In this document: positions 24,925 through 33,676 of the stretch, in pieces
Layout: each line of letters starts with the position of its first letter
Position numbering within the stretch: the first letter of the stretch is position 1
Assembly: GCA_002712305.1 (NCBI GenBank)
Contig: PATE01000053.1
Location: forward strand, 15,707-57,629
Direction of reading: 5' to 3'
DNA length: 41,923 bases
Source of the DNA: Gemmatimonadota bacterium
GTDB taxonomy: Bacteria > Latescibacterota > UBA2968 > UBA8231
Notes under the pieces: model-generated
Databases searched by the model: none
What the model was told of the DNA's origin: nothing
Seen by the model: the letters and a program-made list of their open reading frames with translations, nothing else
Translations under genes and position numbers: made by a program

Positions 24925-25722
24925 TCAGTCCGCTACGAGGGTGTGATCTCGACGGCCGTCGAGGCCGGCGACGACGGGGAAGGATCGTTCTCGGGGCTGG
25001 CCCTCTTTCGGTGTGTATCGCACCTGGGGCGAGAAATAGGCATAGAGTGCTGTGTTGCGCGGGTTCGGCGACTGATTCGCCCCTGAGCCATGGACCATCA
25101 GGCTGTGGAAACAGACTGCACTTCCCGCTCGGAGCGGCACGTCGATGCGGGCGCTGATGTCGATGTCCTGTCTGGACGTGACGGCGTCGTCTGCGCGTGT
25201 AATCTGTCCCCATTCCTGCAGACCCCATTTGTGGCTGCCGGGAATGACCTGGATGCATCCATTTTCGGGCGTCGCATCGTTGAGGGCGATACTCACCGTG
25301 ACCAGCGTCGGTGGGTCCATGGGCCAGTACGCCGAGTCCTGATGGAGGGCGTGGGCTGAGCCATGATGGGCGGGTTTGAGCATCAACGTTGACCGGAACA
25401 GTAGTAGATCATTGCCGATGAGCCCCTGGATGACCGGGACGAGTCGGCTGTGACGTGCGAGATCACCAAACAGATCGGAGTAATTGCCCGTATTTTCAAC
25501 CTTGCGCAGCACGGGCAGCCCATCGTCACGCTGCGCAACCCCGGCGTGTGGCTCTCGTTGGAATTGACGTGCCTCCGGCTTGCCCGCCTCATCGAGTTCA
25601 GCGGCCAGAGCATGAAGACGCTCGATTTCATGCTGGCAGGCATCCAACTCATCATCGGACAGCAGGTCCTCGACGATGAGGTAGCCCTGTTCTTCAAAAA
25701 AACGCTGCACGTCAGCGGACAT
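24925..25722 (-). CDS. phytanoyl-CoA dioxygenase (PhyH) family protein
   Basis: A 265-residue PhyH-like protein with the full Fe(II)/2-oxoglutarate set: His127-x-Asp129 (HALHQDSAYW), His211 (SLMVHGSGAN) and Arg222 (NPRNTALYAYF). Core strands ENGCIQVIPGSHKWG and AGSAVCFHSL are typical. ATG 25722, preceded by GGGGAG six bases away, is preferred over the adjacent GTG 25725. The frame is short of neighbours on its strand. It is convergent with the double hydrolase (7 bases between stops) and divergent from the amidohydrolase. Hydroxylation of a small molecule is likely, substrate unknown. Confidence 0.88.
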   Translation of the reverse strand: MSADVQRFFEEQGYLIVEDLLSDDELDACQHEIERLHALAAELDEAGKPEARQFQREPHAGVAQRDDGLPVLRKVENTGNYSDLFGDLARHSRLVPVIQGLIGNDLLLFRSTLMLKPAHHGSAHALHQDSAYWPMDPPTLVTVSIALNDATPENGCIQVIPGSHKWGLQEWGQITRADDAVTSRQDIDISARIDVPLRAGSAVCFHSLMVHGSGANQSPNPRNTALYAYFSPQVRYTPKEGQPRERSFPVVAGLDGRRDHTLVAD

Positions 25723-25768
25723 CACTCGCTCCCCAGGAATCAGAAGATCTCACCCGAAAGGTTACACG

Positions 25769-26584
25769 ATGCGAATCATCGATGCACACGTACACACCCT
25801 GGCGACGTATCAGCCCATGGCACCCTTCGAAGACATGGGTCGTGTGGATCGTCTGCTTCATCACATGGATGAAGCGGGTGTCGACAAGGCACTGATGTTG
25901 CCGGTGGTGGCCGACTTTTCACCCGATAACAACGCAGATTGCGGTCGTTGGGCAAAGGATCATCCCGAGCGCCTGGCGGCCATGACCGATGTGCCCCTCG
26001 ACGACCCTGATGCGGCAGAGCGAATCGCAGCAGCACGAGCTCAGTTCGGAGCGGTGGCGATCAGCTGTTACCCTCGCACGCCCGATCTGGAATGGATGAC
26101 GACGGCAGACCATGAGGCGATCTGGATCGCCTTCCAGGCCAGTGGTCTGGTGTGCAATCTGCAGGTGACGCCACCCAACTACCCACATCTGCTGGAGTTG
26201 GCCCGTCGTTATCCGACGACAAAGTTCGTGATGAATCACTTCGGCCTGCCCAAGGGGGCTGGAATCAAGCCGGAAGATTCAGACTTCGGAGGCCTGAAGG
26301 CAGCGGGCAATCTCGACAACGTCTTCGTCAAGGTTTCCGCCTACTACAGTGTCGCCGACACGGCGTGGGACTTCCGCTGCCCCAAGGCGCTGGCGTATCT
26401 GTACGCCCTACGAGATCTGCTCGGTGCAGATCGACTGATGTTCGGTAGCGATTGGCCGCCGGCTGGGCGTCAACTGACCTATCGCCAGATCGTCGAAATT
26501 GTGCGTACTGAGGCCACGAACCTGAGTGATCACGAGCGCTCAGCGATCCTCGGTGAGACGGCGGTAAAGGTCTACGGCGTCTGA
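25769..26584 (+). CDS. amidohydrolase 2-family metal-dependent hydrolase
   Basis: The 271-residue product has the N-terminal metal motif IIDAHVHT (His7, His9), a central VMNHFGLPKG histidine and a C-terminal FGSDWPPAGR aspartate, as in the amidohydrolase-related (PF04909) TIM barrels. These include lactonases such as L-rhamnono- or L-fucono-lactonase and decarboxylases. In sugar-acid gene neighbourhoods a lactonase is the commoner function. AAAGG sits 7 bases before the ATG. The 3' end overlaps a possible small gene on the other strand. Confidence 0.85.
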   Translation: MRIIDAHVHTLATYQPMAPFEDMGRVDRLLHHMDEAGVDKALMLPVVADFSPDNNADCGRWAKDHPERLAAMTDVPLDDPDAAERIAAARAQFGAVAISCYPRTPDLEWMTTADHEAIWIAFQASGLVCNLQVTPPNYPHLLELARRYPTTKFVMNHFGLPKGAGIKPEDSDFGGLKAAGNLDNVFVKVSAYYSVADTAWDFRCPKALAYLYALRDLLGADRLMFGSDWPPAGRQLTYRQIVEIVRTEATNLSDHERSAILGETAVKVYGV

Positions 26585-26719
26585 AGCGAGCCGACACCTG
26601 CTGTTGAGGCTAACCGTGACCCCACGAGCGTAGCTGGTCTGCCACTGGCGGTGAAGCCAGCCGGCGCCGAGGGCAGCAATCAGTGCAACGATCAGCAGAA
26701 GGCCTACGAGGGGTCCCAT
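26540..26719 (-). CDS. possible small single-span membrane protein
   Basis: A 59-codon frame starting MGPLVGLLLIVALIAALGAG gives one strong transmembrane helix with a basic exit (WLHRQWQTSYARG). It fits the hydrophobic small-protein type, but its last 45 bases are antisense to the amidohydrolase gene and no Shine-Dalgarno is visible before ATG 26719. The rest of the 26585-26870 gap is comparatively AT-rich and holds no other gene, RNA or repeat that I can see. Real or chance is undecided. Confidence 0.3.
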   Translation of the reverse strand: MGPLVGLLLIVALIAALGAGWLHRQWQTSYARGVTVSLNSRCRLASDAVDLYRRLTEDR

Positions 26720-26870
26720 TCGAGAGAAACTGAACCATGCTATGAGTTAGCCGAATCCGCGTAGATAGTTGTGGAGCAACGACTAAAGAGCGTTACTTGA
26801 TCGGGTCCCATAGAAGAAGCGAACAATCTACTAAACCGTGGGGTGGGGAAGAAGATCCGACACGCGAGAC

Positions 26871-27704
26871 TCAGGCACTCAAGCGGTCCACCGCCCCTCG
26901 CATCGCCTTGTAGCACTGTTGTGCCGTGCTCCATGGGTCATAGTCGGGGCGATTCCAGATCTGTCCACTCACTTCGGCAGTAATCGGCAGATCGAGTCCG
27001 ACGGCCGAGACGGTCCTGAAGTAGTCATCCAGGTCGAGACTGCCATCTCCAGGCAGCTGAAAGTGCACCTTACCCGCCTCATCCTTGTAGCCATCCTTCA
27101 GGTGGGTGTGCACTGACCATGGGGCACACAACTCGGCACAATGATGAAGATCCATCCCCAGCACATGGAAATGGCTCTGATCATAGTTCAACCGGACACT
27201 ATCATGGTCGAGGGTTTCCACGAGCCACACCGCTTTCTCAGGGGCGTTGAACTCCTGCCCCACGTGTGCTTCGGCGGCGATAATACACCCATGGTCTGCG
27301 GCGATGTCGGCATACGGTCTCAGTCGTGACGCCACCTCATCCCGGCATTCTGCCCACTCGACCCCATGGGACCCAAGGGTTGTGGTGACGACGGGGGTCC
27401 TGTCGTCGTAACTCAGATCGACGGCGAGTTGGCAGGATGCAGCTAGGGCCGCTGACTTGGCCGACGTGTCCTCTTCCGGGGAACAGAGGTTGATCAGATA
27501 CATCAACACTGGAGAGGGGAATCCGGCACGTTGGAACGCTTCGCACAAGCGCTTGCGCGCATCTACATCGAGCTTGCTCGCCGCTGTGGGCCACGCATCC
27601 CCGACGTTGAGTTCCAGGCCGTCGTAGCCGATGTCGCGAACACGTTCGATCGCCTCGAGGGGATCGATGGTCTGCAGGGCATAGGTGCTATAAGCGATCT
27701 TCAT
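26871..27704 (-). CDS. sugar phosphate isomerase/epimerase-like TIM barrel
   Basis: A 277-residue xylose-isomerase-like barrel beginning MKIAYSTYALQTIDPLEAIE. Metal-site regions are YDGLELNVGD, IIAAEAHVGQEF, VRLNYDQSHFHVLG, HTHLKDGYKDE and the terminal ITAEVSGQIW. A divalent metal and ketose/aldose epimerisation or inosose dehydration are expected, but the substrate is unknown. The frame is open to 27971; ATG 27704 is chosen because the first strand starts there and ACGAGAGAC lies upstream. It stands alone on its strand. Confidence 0.85.
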   Translation of the reverse strand: MKIAYSTYALQTIDPLEAIERVRDIGYDGLELNVGDAWPTAASKLDVDARKRLCEAFQRAGFPSPVLMYLINLCSPEEDTSAKSAALAASCQLAVDLSYDDRTPVVTTTLGSHGVEWAECRDEVASRLRPYADIAADHGCIIAAEAHVGQEFNAPEKAVWLVETLDHDSVRLNYDQSHFHVLGMDLHHCAELCAPWSVHTHLKDGYKDEAGKVHFQLPGDGSLDLDDYFRTVSAVGLDLPITAEVSGQIWNRPDYDPWSTAQQCYKAMRGAVDRLSA

Positions 27705-27799
27705 CGTCGTCTCTCGTTGGCGCTGGCGAGGTGAACATCTGACCTTCCAAGAAGGATCATAGCGAACCCGCTCCCCGATGGGAAGGAATACAGGAAGGT

Positions 27800-28471
27800 T
27801 TGGAAAGATTGACGAGTCGCAGAAAATCCTCACTGGCCCTGGCCTGTGCATCCGTCTTTGCTCTGAGCGGCTGTGGCGATGACGATGCATCGCCCACGCA
27901 AAGCAAGGCAGATCTGCTCGTGGGGACGTGGTATCTGGAATCCACCGAGGGAGACAGCGACCTGGCGGCACTCGTGAATGTGTCCTACACCTTCGAGCCG
28001 GGGGGTGGTGTCAGACAGCGCGTCGGGGGAGAGTTTCTTCGAGTGCTGCGCGAAACCGAGGCGGTTCAGCAAGCGTTGGAGGGTGAAGACCTTGGCAACG
28101 CAGATCTTATCGACGGGGCGAATCTGAACTGGATCGGAGAATGGACGCTGTCGGGGGATTCACTCCATGTGGCTTTCGATCTACTCATCGTCGAGGTCTT
28201 CGGCGACGTACCGATCATCGGCAAAGTCACCTTGCCCGTCTTCGAGCAGGCCCTGAATCCGGCGGCCCGGACAGAACTCGACTACACCTGTGAACTGGCT
28301 GAAGGCATCCTGAGCCTACGAGGCAGGGCGGTAGCGATCGGTGTGGGTGCCGGCAGCGGGCAACTCACCGAGCAGGTGGAGGGTACTGCGGGGGAGTTGG
28401 CCCAGCAGGCTGTCGATCTGTTGGCGACCCATCTGGAGGGACAGGAAACCCAGCGCTACGCGAAGCGCTGA
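27800..28471 (+). CDS. lipocalin-like lipoprotein of unknown function
   Basis: The 223-residue product has a lipoprotein signal with lipobox LSGC (Cys25), followed by an acidic +2 region (GDDDAS). The start of the mature part, LLVGTWYLESTEGDSD, and the recurring beta segments (YTFEPGGGVRQRV, WTLSGDSLHVAFD) resemble lipocalin-like 'G-T-W' domains of exported proteins in Bacteroidota-related phyla. No functional motif is evident. The start is a TTG at 27800 next to AGGAAGG; TTG 27809 is an alternative. It probably sits on the periplasmic or outer face of a membrane. Confidence 0.65.
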   Translation: MERLTSRRKSSLALACASVFALSGCGDDDASPTQSKADLLVGTWYLESTEGDSDLAALVNVSYTFEPGGGVRQRVGGEFLRVLRETEAVQQALEGEDLGNADLIDGANLNWIGEWTLSGDSLHVAFDLLIVEVFGDVPIIGKVTLPVFEQALNPAARTELDYTCELAEGILSLRGRAVAIGVGAGSGQLTEQVEGTAGELAQQAVDLLATHLEGQETQRYAKR

Positions 28472-28525
28472 CGTTGGCCACAGCACCTTCGTCTGGCGCG
28501 GCGGGAGGTGCAGGCCTCGGTGACC

Positions 28526-29083
28526 TCAGCCCTTGGTGACCTTGTCGCCGACGCGGATCATCCCCGACTGGACAATCCGGGTGTTGATTCCGCGAAGGCA
28601 CATCTGTTTGCCTTCATCGGAGTTTACAAACTCCATCGCGTCCATCCCGAATCGTTCGACGAATTTCTTACAGCCAGGATGGGGCTCCTCGGTGACTTCG
28701 ACGATCGCATCGTCGCCGATCCGTACCTTGGAACCAATGGGCAGGTTGTCGCGACCGATATCGAAGTCGACATAGAGCTGATCGCCTGCCAGAGGCCAGC
28801 GCTCTTTGCTGCCTGATACCAACTGCGCCGCCCGCGCATTCATGAGTGTCAATTGCGCCAGCAGTTTCGGCTCGCGAGGTGGATCCGACTGCTGTCCACG
28901 CGTGGCCCAGTTGTCTCCTACCAATCCCTCATCGGTGTCGAGTTCGCCTTCGTCGATCAGATCACGCTCGCCGATGGCAGGGCGTCGCGCAATCAATTGC
29001 AGTTCGCCTGACTCTTTGGGCGACTGCTTGATCTGTGGCAGGCCGGACTCGAGTTCGTCCGTGCTCAAGTGCTTGGCTTCCAT
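28526..29083 (-). CDS. MOSC-domain protein
   Basis: A 185-residue MOSC (molybdenum cofactor sulfurase C-terminal) domain protein. The sequence passes through VGDNWATRG, RPAIGERDLIDEGELD, GDQLYVDFDIGRDNLP and VRIGDDAIVEVTEEPHPGC. Cys138 is the conserved cysteine of the domain, and the C-terminus reads GINTRIVQSGMIRVGDKV. MOSC proteins carry sulfur or bind molybdenum cofactor; relatives such as YiiM reduce N-hydroxylated compounds. No redox domain is attached here. It follows the 5' side of a decayed binding-protein gene. Confidence 0.88.
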   Translation of the reverse strand: MEAKHLSTDELESGLPQIKQSPKESGELQLIARRPAIGERDLIDEGELDTDEGLVGDNWATRGQQSDPPREPKLLAQLTLMNARAAQLVSGSKERWPLAGDQLYVDFDIGRDNLPIGSKVRIGDDAIVEVTEEPHPGCKKFVERFGMDAMEFVNSDEGKQMCLRGINTRIVQSGMIRVGDKVTKG

Positions 29084-29097
29084 TCAAGAAACTCCTG

Positions 29098-30235
29098 TCA
29101 GGGGAACGCCGTCGTCTGGATGACGCTAAAGCTTCCGCCCTCAACACGCCAGATGCGATACGTACCGCTGAGGATGTCGCCCACGTCATCGAAATCGAGA
29201 CTGCCGGCAGCACCGGTGTAGTCGATGTCTTCACCTGTGCGCAACAGGTTGCGGGCAAGGCTAAACTGTGCCGCTGTCACGGGTGTGCCGTCCACAGAGA
29301 ATGACTGCATGCTGGCTGCGATACGCGTGGGTTCGACAGACTGGGCATGCAGGGCGGCCAAGGCCAATAGATACACCGCGTCGTAGGTCGACTCACTGAA
29401 GCTCTCTGGCTCTATGCCATAGCGTTCGACGCGAGCCACGAACGCGAGATAGTCGACATGGTCTTCTGGCGCGATGGGCATAGTGCCGACCATACCTTCA
29501 GTGATGCCAGGTGCCGAATTATCGAGGAAGGCCTAGCTAGTATTGCCGTCGCAACCGAGAAAGGTCGGTATGTAGTCGTCTGTTACATGATTCGTGGCGG
29601 CGACTGTGATCTTCGCCCCGTCCTGATCGTAGGTGATCAGATAAATCAGGTACAGGTTGCTCGGCGAAGGCGCGCTCAACGACACCGGAGTAGTCGAAGG
29701 TATCGATCTGATTGCTGCTCAGCTCGGGGTACGCGATGGCAGGAGAGGTCGAAGAGGGCGAGATCAGCAACACGCCAGCTGGGATCAGCACTTGCTCGGC
29801 GGCCATGATGCTTGAACTCGACGCGCCTGCACCGATCACGGCGACCACGCTGTCCTCGACGAGCGCTCTGGCACCCTCTACAGCAATTCTGGGCACCGTC
29901 TCAGCATCAGCCACCAGCAACTCAAACGAACGGTCGAGGACACCACCCTGCGCGTTGATCTCGTCAATGGCCATCTGCGCCGCCTGTCGCCAGACCGGTC
30001 CTTTGACCCATGGGCCAGAGATGGGCACCAGCAGACCTACGCGTGCCGGCTCTGCCTCATCGACCGGTCCCGTGGTGCCGCCACCCTTGTCCGAGCCGCA
30101 ACTGAGCCATGTAAGACACAATAGCAGCAAACCGGTGATCAGACGCTGCGTCTGCCTGATGCCTGGCCTCAGATGCTGGCTTAACCGCTCAGGCAACTGG
30201 GGAGCTGATGCGGGTTGTTCGCTCGTGTTTCTCAC
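29098..30235 (-). pseudogene. decayed Leu/Ile/Val-type (periplasmic receptor family) solute-binding lipoprotein gene
   Basis: Two readable parts belong to one branched-chain-amino-acid-binding-protein family gene. The 5' part (30235-29660) encodes a lipoprotein signal (LTWLSC), VGLLVPISGPWVKGPVWRQA, AIDEINAQGGVLDRSFEL and VVAVIGAGASSSSIMAA. After VVERAFAEQ the frame breaks near 29640-29655; another frame then reads YLITYDQDGAKI...DDYIPTFLGCDGNTS. An in-frame TAG at 29533-29535 interrupts this just before AFLDNSAPGITEG, which continues to the C-terminus at 29098 (ESTYDAVYLLALAALHA). Compared with family members, about 80 residues of the middle are also missing. At least three lesions make function unlikely. 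No permease or ATPase genes of this transporter class remain nearby. Confidence 0.85.
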
Positions 30236-30357
30236 CCCATAAATGTCAGCAGCCAGGGGTCGCTACACCAGTATAGGGTCCCTCAAACCGCGGGCCTGAG
30301 TGGACGGCTCCGACGGGATCTCTTCTCTTAGCTATTCCTCTTCGAGAGCAAGATCTC

Positions 30358-33246
30358 ATGTCTGGCGACTACCAAGCTGTCTACGACTCCTGGTCTGCAG
30401 ATCCCCAAGGGTTCTGGGCGCGCGCCGCTGCCGACGTGCAGTGGTACGAACCGTGGACGACGGTCCTCGATGACACACAACCGCCCTTCTATCGCTGGTT
30501 TCAGGGCGCACAACTCAACACGTGTTACAACGCCGTTGACTACCACGTGGAGAATGGCCGAGCAGACCAGCCGGCACTGATCTATGACAGCCCCGTGACG
30601 GACACGATCAGGCAGTACACGTATCGTCAACTGCGGGACGAGGTCGCCCTTCTGGCAGGGGCATTGACGCAGAAGGGGGTGGAGAAGGGTGATCGGGTCA
30701 TCATCTACATGCCCATGGTGCCACAGACGGTGATGGCCATGCTGGCCTGTGCCCGAATCGGTGCCGTGCACTCCGTCGTGTTCGGCGGGTTTGCCGCCGA
30801 CGAACTGGCCACGCGAATCGACGACGCCAAACCAAAGCTGATCCTGTCTGCCTCGTGCGGCATCGAGCCCAAACGCATCGTCGATTACAAACCACTGCTG
30901 GACAAGGCGATCGAGTCAGCCCAGTTCAAGCCCGACACGTGTCTCATCCTGCAGAGGCCTCAGACCCAGGCCGATCTGGTCGCGGGTCGTGACTGCGATT
31001 GGGAGGAAGCGGTGGCCGCCGCTGAACCTGCGCCCTGCGTGCCCCTGGCGGCGACGGACCCGCTGTACATCCTCTACACGTCAGGGACGACAGGGATTCC
31101 CAAGGGCGTCGTGCGCGATAATGGTGGTCATCTGGTCGTCCTCAAGTGGAGCATGAGCAACATCTACGGTGCAGCGCCTGGCGACGTCTACTGGGCTGCA
31201 TCCGATGTGGGCTGGATCGTCGGTCACTCGTACATCGTCTATGCCCCGCTATTTCACGGCTGCACGACGGTGCTATACGAGGGGAAACCTGTGGGGACGC
31301 CCGACGCCGGGGCCTTCTGGCGCGTGATTTCCCAACACAAGGTGAACATCCTGTTCACGGCTCCCACGGCTTTTCGAGCGATCAAGCGTGAAGATGCTGA
31401 CGGTGACTTCATCAAGCGGTATGAACTGGATCACTTCCGTGCTCTATTTCTGGCAGGCGAACGCTGCGATCCAGATACACTGGTCTGGGCCCAGGAAAAG
31501 CTCAACGTGCCAGTCATCGATCACTGGTGGCAGACCGAGTCCGGCTGGCCCATCGCAGCCAATCCTCTCGGGATCGAGCCTTTGCGCATCAAGCCTGGAT
31601 CGGCGGCCGTGCCTGTACCTGGGCATGACGTGCGCGTACTGCTGGATGATGGATCTGAAGCCGCCCCCGGCGAAGTGGGTACGGTGGTGGTCAAACTTCC
31701 ACTGCCTCCGGGCTGGTTGCCGACTTTGTGGAACAAAGACGAGCATTTCCTACAGTCTTACTTGAGCGCCTTCGATGGTTACTATCTGACGGCCGATGCC
31801 GGCTTCAAGGATGAAGACGGGTATCTGTCGATCATGGGCCGCACGGATGACATCATCAATGTCGCCGGCCATCGCCTTTCCACCGGCGGCATGGAGGAGG
31901 TTCTGGCCTCGCACGGCGACGTGGCCGAGTGCGCTGTGCTGGGTGTGCATGATGACTTGAAGGGGGAGATCCCCGTAGGGTTGGTCGTGCTCAAAGCCGG
32001 TGTGACTCGACGCCGTGATGAGATTGTTGGCGAATTGGTCTCAATGGTGCGCGAACAGATCGGTCCGGTGGCCGCCTTCAAAGCGGCGGCCGTGGTGGCA
32101 CAACTTCCCAAGACTCGGTCCGGCAAGATCCTGCGTGGTACCATCAAGAGCATTGCAGACAACAAACCATACCGCATGCCGGCCACCATCGACGAACCGG
32201 CAGTCATCCAACAGATGGAGGAAGCGATGGCATCACTTGGTCTCGCAGATCAAGAGCCATTCCGTGCTCTGGTCGTCACCGAGAAAGAGCCCAAGACATT
32301 CGTTCGAAGCATCGAGACACGGTCGACGGGAGACCTGCCACCGGGAGATGTGCTCATTCGAGTTTACTACTCCTCCCTCAACTACAAAGATGCCCTCTCC
32401 GCCACGGGTAGCCCGGGCGTAACCCGCAACTATCCCCACACTCCGGGTATCGATGCGGCCGGTGTCGTGGCACGCACCAACAGCGACGAGTTCGCGTTGG
32501 GAGATGAGGTGGTAGCCATCGGCAACGATCTGGGCATGAATACGGCCGGTGGCTTCGGCGAATATGTCAGAGTGCCCGCCAGCTGGGTCGTGAGGCTACC
32601 CAAAGCGCTCACAGCGCATCAAGCAATGGTCTATGGCACTGCCGGCTTCACCGCTGCCATGTGTGTCGACAAGCTCGTCAGCCACGGCGTGACACCGGAA
32701 GATGGGGAGATTCTCGTCACCGGGGCGACAGGTGGAGTGGGAAGCTTTGCTGTGGCGTTGCTTTCGAAGCTTGGACACACCGTTGTAGCGGCGACGGGCA
32801 AAACGGAAACAGCGCAGGACTATCTGCGGGCGCTGGGTGCGGATCGGCTGATCTCACGTGAGGAAGCCACCGACGACAGCAGTCGGCCGCTGTTGAAGAG
32901 TCAGTGGGCTGGTGTCATCGACAGTGTGGGGGACGTGATGTTGGCCAGTGCCCTCAAGCAGACGCAGCGGAATGCGGTCGTCGCGATCTGTGGGCTCGCC
33001 GCATCCCCGGCCCTGAAAACGACGGTTCTGCCCTTCATTCTGCGAGGTGTCACCATGGTCGGTGTCGATTCGGCAGAGATCGCTCCTGAAGAGCGCCAGC
33101 GCATCTGGAATCTGGTGGCAGACGATTGGAAACTGGATCCATCAGCGATGCTGGCACGCGAGGTGACCCTGGAGGAATTGGAGCCTGAGATCGATCGAAT
33201 CCTGCAGGGTGGGCAGACGGGCCGAGTGGTGGTGAGTCTGAAGTAG
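30358..33246 (+). CDS. fused acyl-CoA synthetase (PrpE/Acs-like) and acryloyl-CoA reductase (AcuI/YhdH-like)
   Basis: The 962-residue product joins two enzymes. Residues 1-605 are an AMP-forming acyl-CoA synthetase of the acetyl/propionyl type: an N-terminal Acs-like segment, the ATP loop YTSGTTGIPKG (240-250), HWWQTESG (389-396), GRTDDIINVAGHR (494-506) and the catalytic Lys590 in PKTRSGKILRG. After a short linker, residues 634-962 are a medium-chain dehydrogenase/reductase with SSLNYKDALSATG (672-684), PHTPGIDAAG and the NADPH loop VTGATGGVGSFAV (787-799). These are hallmarks of the AcuI/YhdH acryloyl-CoA reductases. Together the domains could convert acrylate to acryloyl-CoA and then propionyl-CoA, using ATP, CoA and NADPH. 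The layout recalls propionyl-CoA synthase of the 3-hydroxypropionate cycle but lacks the enoyl-CoA hydratase domain. It is alone on its strand. Confidence 0.88.
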   Translation: MSGDYQAVYDSWSADPQGFWARAAADVQWYEPWTTVLDDTQPPFYRWFQGAQLNTCYNAVDYHVENGRADQPALIYDSPVTDTIRQYTYRQLRDEVALLAGALTQKGVEKGDRVIIYMPMVPQTVMAMLACARIGAVHSVVFGGFAADELATRIDDAKPKLILSASCGIEPKRIVDYKPLLDKAIESAQFKPDTCLILQRPQTQADLVAGRDCDWEEAVAAAEPAPCVPLAATDPLYILYTSGTTGIPKGVVRDNGGHLVVLKWSMSNIYGAAPGDVYWAASDVGWIVGHSYIVYAPLFHGCTTVLYEGKPVGTPDAGAFWRVISQHKVNILFTAPTAFRAIKREDADGDFIKRYELDHFRALFLAGERCDPDTLVWAQEKLNVPVIDHWWQTESGWPIAANPLGIEPLRIKPGSAAVPVPGHDVRVLLDDGSEAAPGEVGTVVVKLPLPPGWLPTLWNKDEHFLQSYLSAFDGYYLTADAGFKDEDGYLSIMGRTDDIINVAGHRLSTGGMEEVLASHGDVAECAVLGVHDDLKGEIPVGLVVLKAGVTRRRDEIVGELVSMVREQIGPVAAFKAAAVVAQLPKTRSGKILRGTIKSIADNKPYRMPATIDEPAVIQQMEEAMASLGLADQEPFRALVVTEKEPKTFVRSIETRSTGDLPPGDVLIRVYYSSLNYKDALSATGSPGVTRNYPHTPGIDAAGVVARTNSDEFALGDEVVAIGNDLGMNTAGGFGEYVRVPASWVVRLPKALTAHQAMVYGTAGFTAAMCVDKLVSHGVTPEDGEILVTGATGGVGSFAVALLSKLGHTVVAATGKTETAQDYLRALGADRLISREEATDDSSRPLLKSQWAGVIDSVGDVMLASALKQTQRNAVVAICGLAASPALKTTVLPFILRGVTMVGVDSAEIAPEERQRIWNLVADDWKLDPSAMLAREVTLEELEPEIDRILQGGQTGRVVVSLK

Positions 33247-33303
33247 GGTCTCGACTGGAGGGCAGATCTTGTTCTGCTCCCGCTGTACAGATGACCTGGT
33301 TTT

Positions 33304-33648
33304 CTACGCGTTGGCCACCGCCGCGAGCACGGCGCGGCGAGCATACACGCGAGCCAATTGTCGCCGATAGTCTTCGCCCGCGAAGGAATCTTCGAGCAAC
33401 TCCTTGCCGTCTGCCGCCCCGGCCACAGCAGCGCCAACAGATTCTTCGTCCAGCGAAGCCCCTGCAAGGGCACCCTCGACTCCCGTATCCCGGAACGCCG
33501 CGCTGGCGATGCCAATGAAGGGACATGGAAATCGCCGCATCGGCGATGTATCCCTGGTCAGCGAGCTCGCGCTGGACGCGAACGGTTTCCGGACTCGACA
33601 TGTCTGGCAAGGTATGGTGAGGGTTGCTGCCCGAGCAAGACAGCCCAT
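33304..33648 (-). pseudogene. remnant of a CO/xanthine dehydrogenase FAD-binding subunit (C-terminal domain)
   Basis: Only the last 70 or so residues read clearly. GVEGALAGASLDEESV, LLEDSFAGEDYRRQLARVYA and RRAVLAAVANA match the C-terminal domain of CoxM/XdhB-like flavoprotein subunits (pattern ALxGxxLxxE ... DxxxSxxYRRxLAxVLxRRAL). The first third of the frame does not resemble the family, the FAD-binding domain is absent, and no molybdopterin or iron-sulfur subunit gene adjoins. It fills the gap between the synthetase-reductase gene and the TIM-barrel gene, and is most simply a relic of a lost molybdo-hydroxylase operon. Confidence 0.6.
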
Positions 33649-33676
33649 TAAGATTGAATGAGTTTGCGACCGGAAA

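Noticed and set aside
26720-26870. Comparatively AT-rich gap as a site for a small RNA or tRNA
   Set aside because: No cloverleaf, no CCA-ended acceptor stem and no promoter-terminator pair could be traced by eye.
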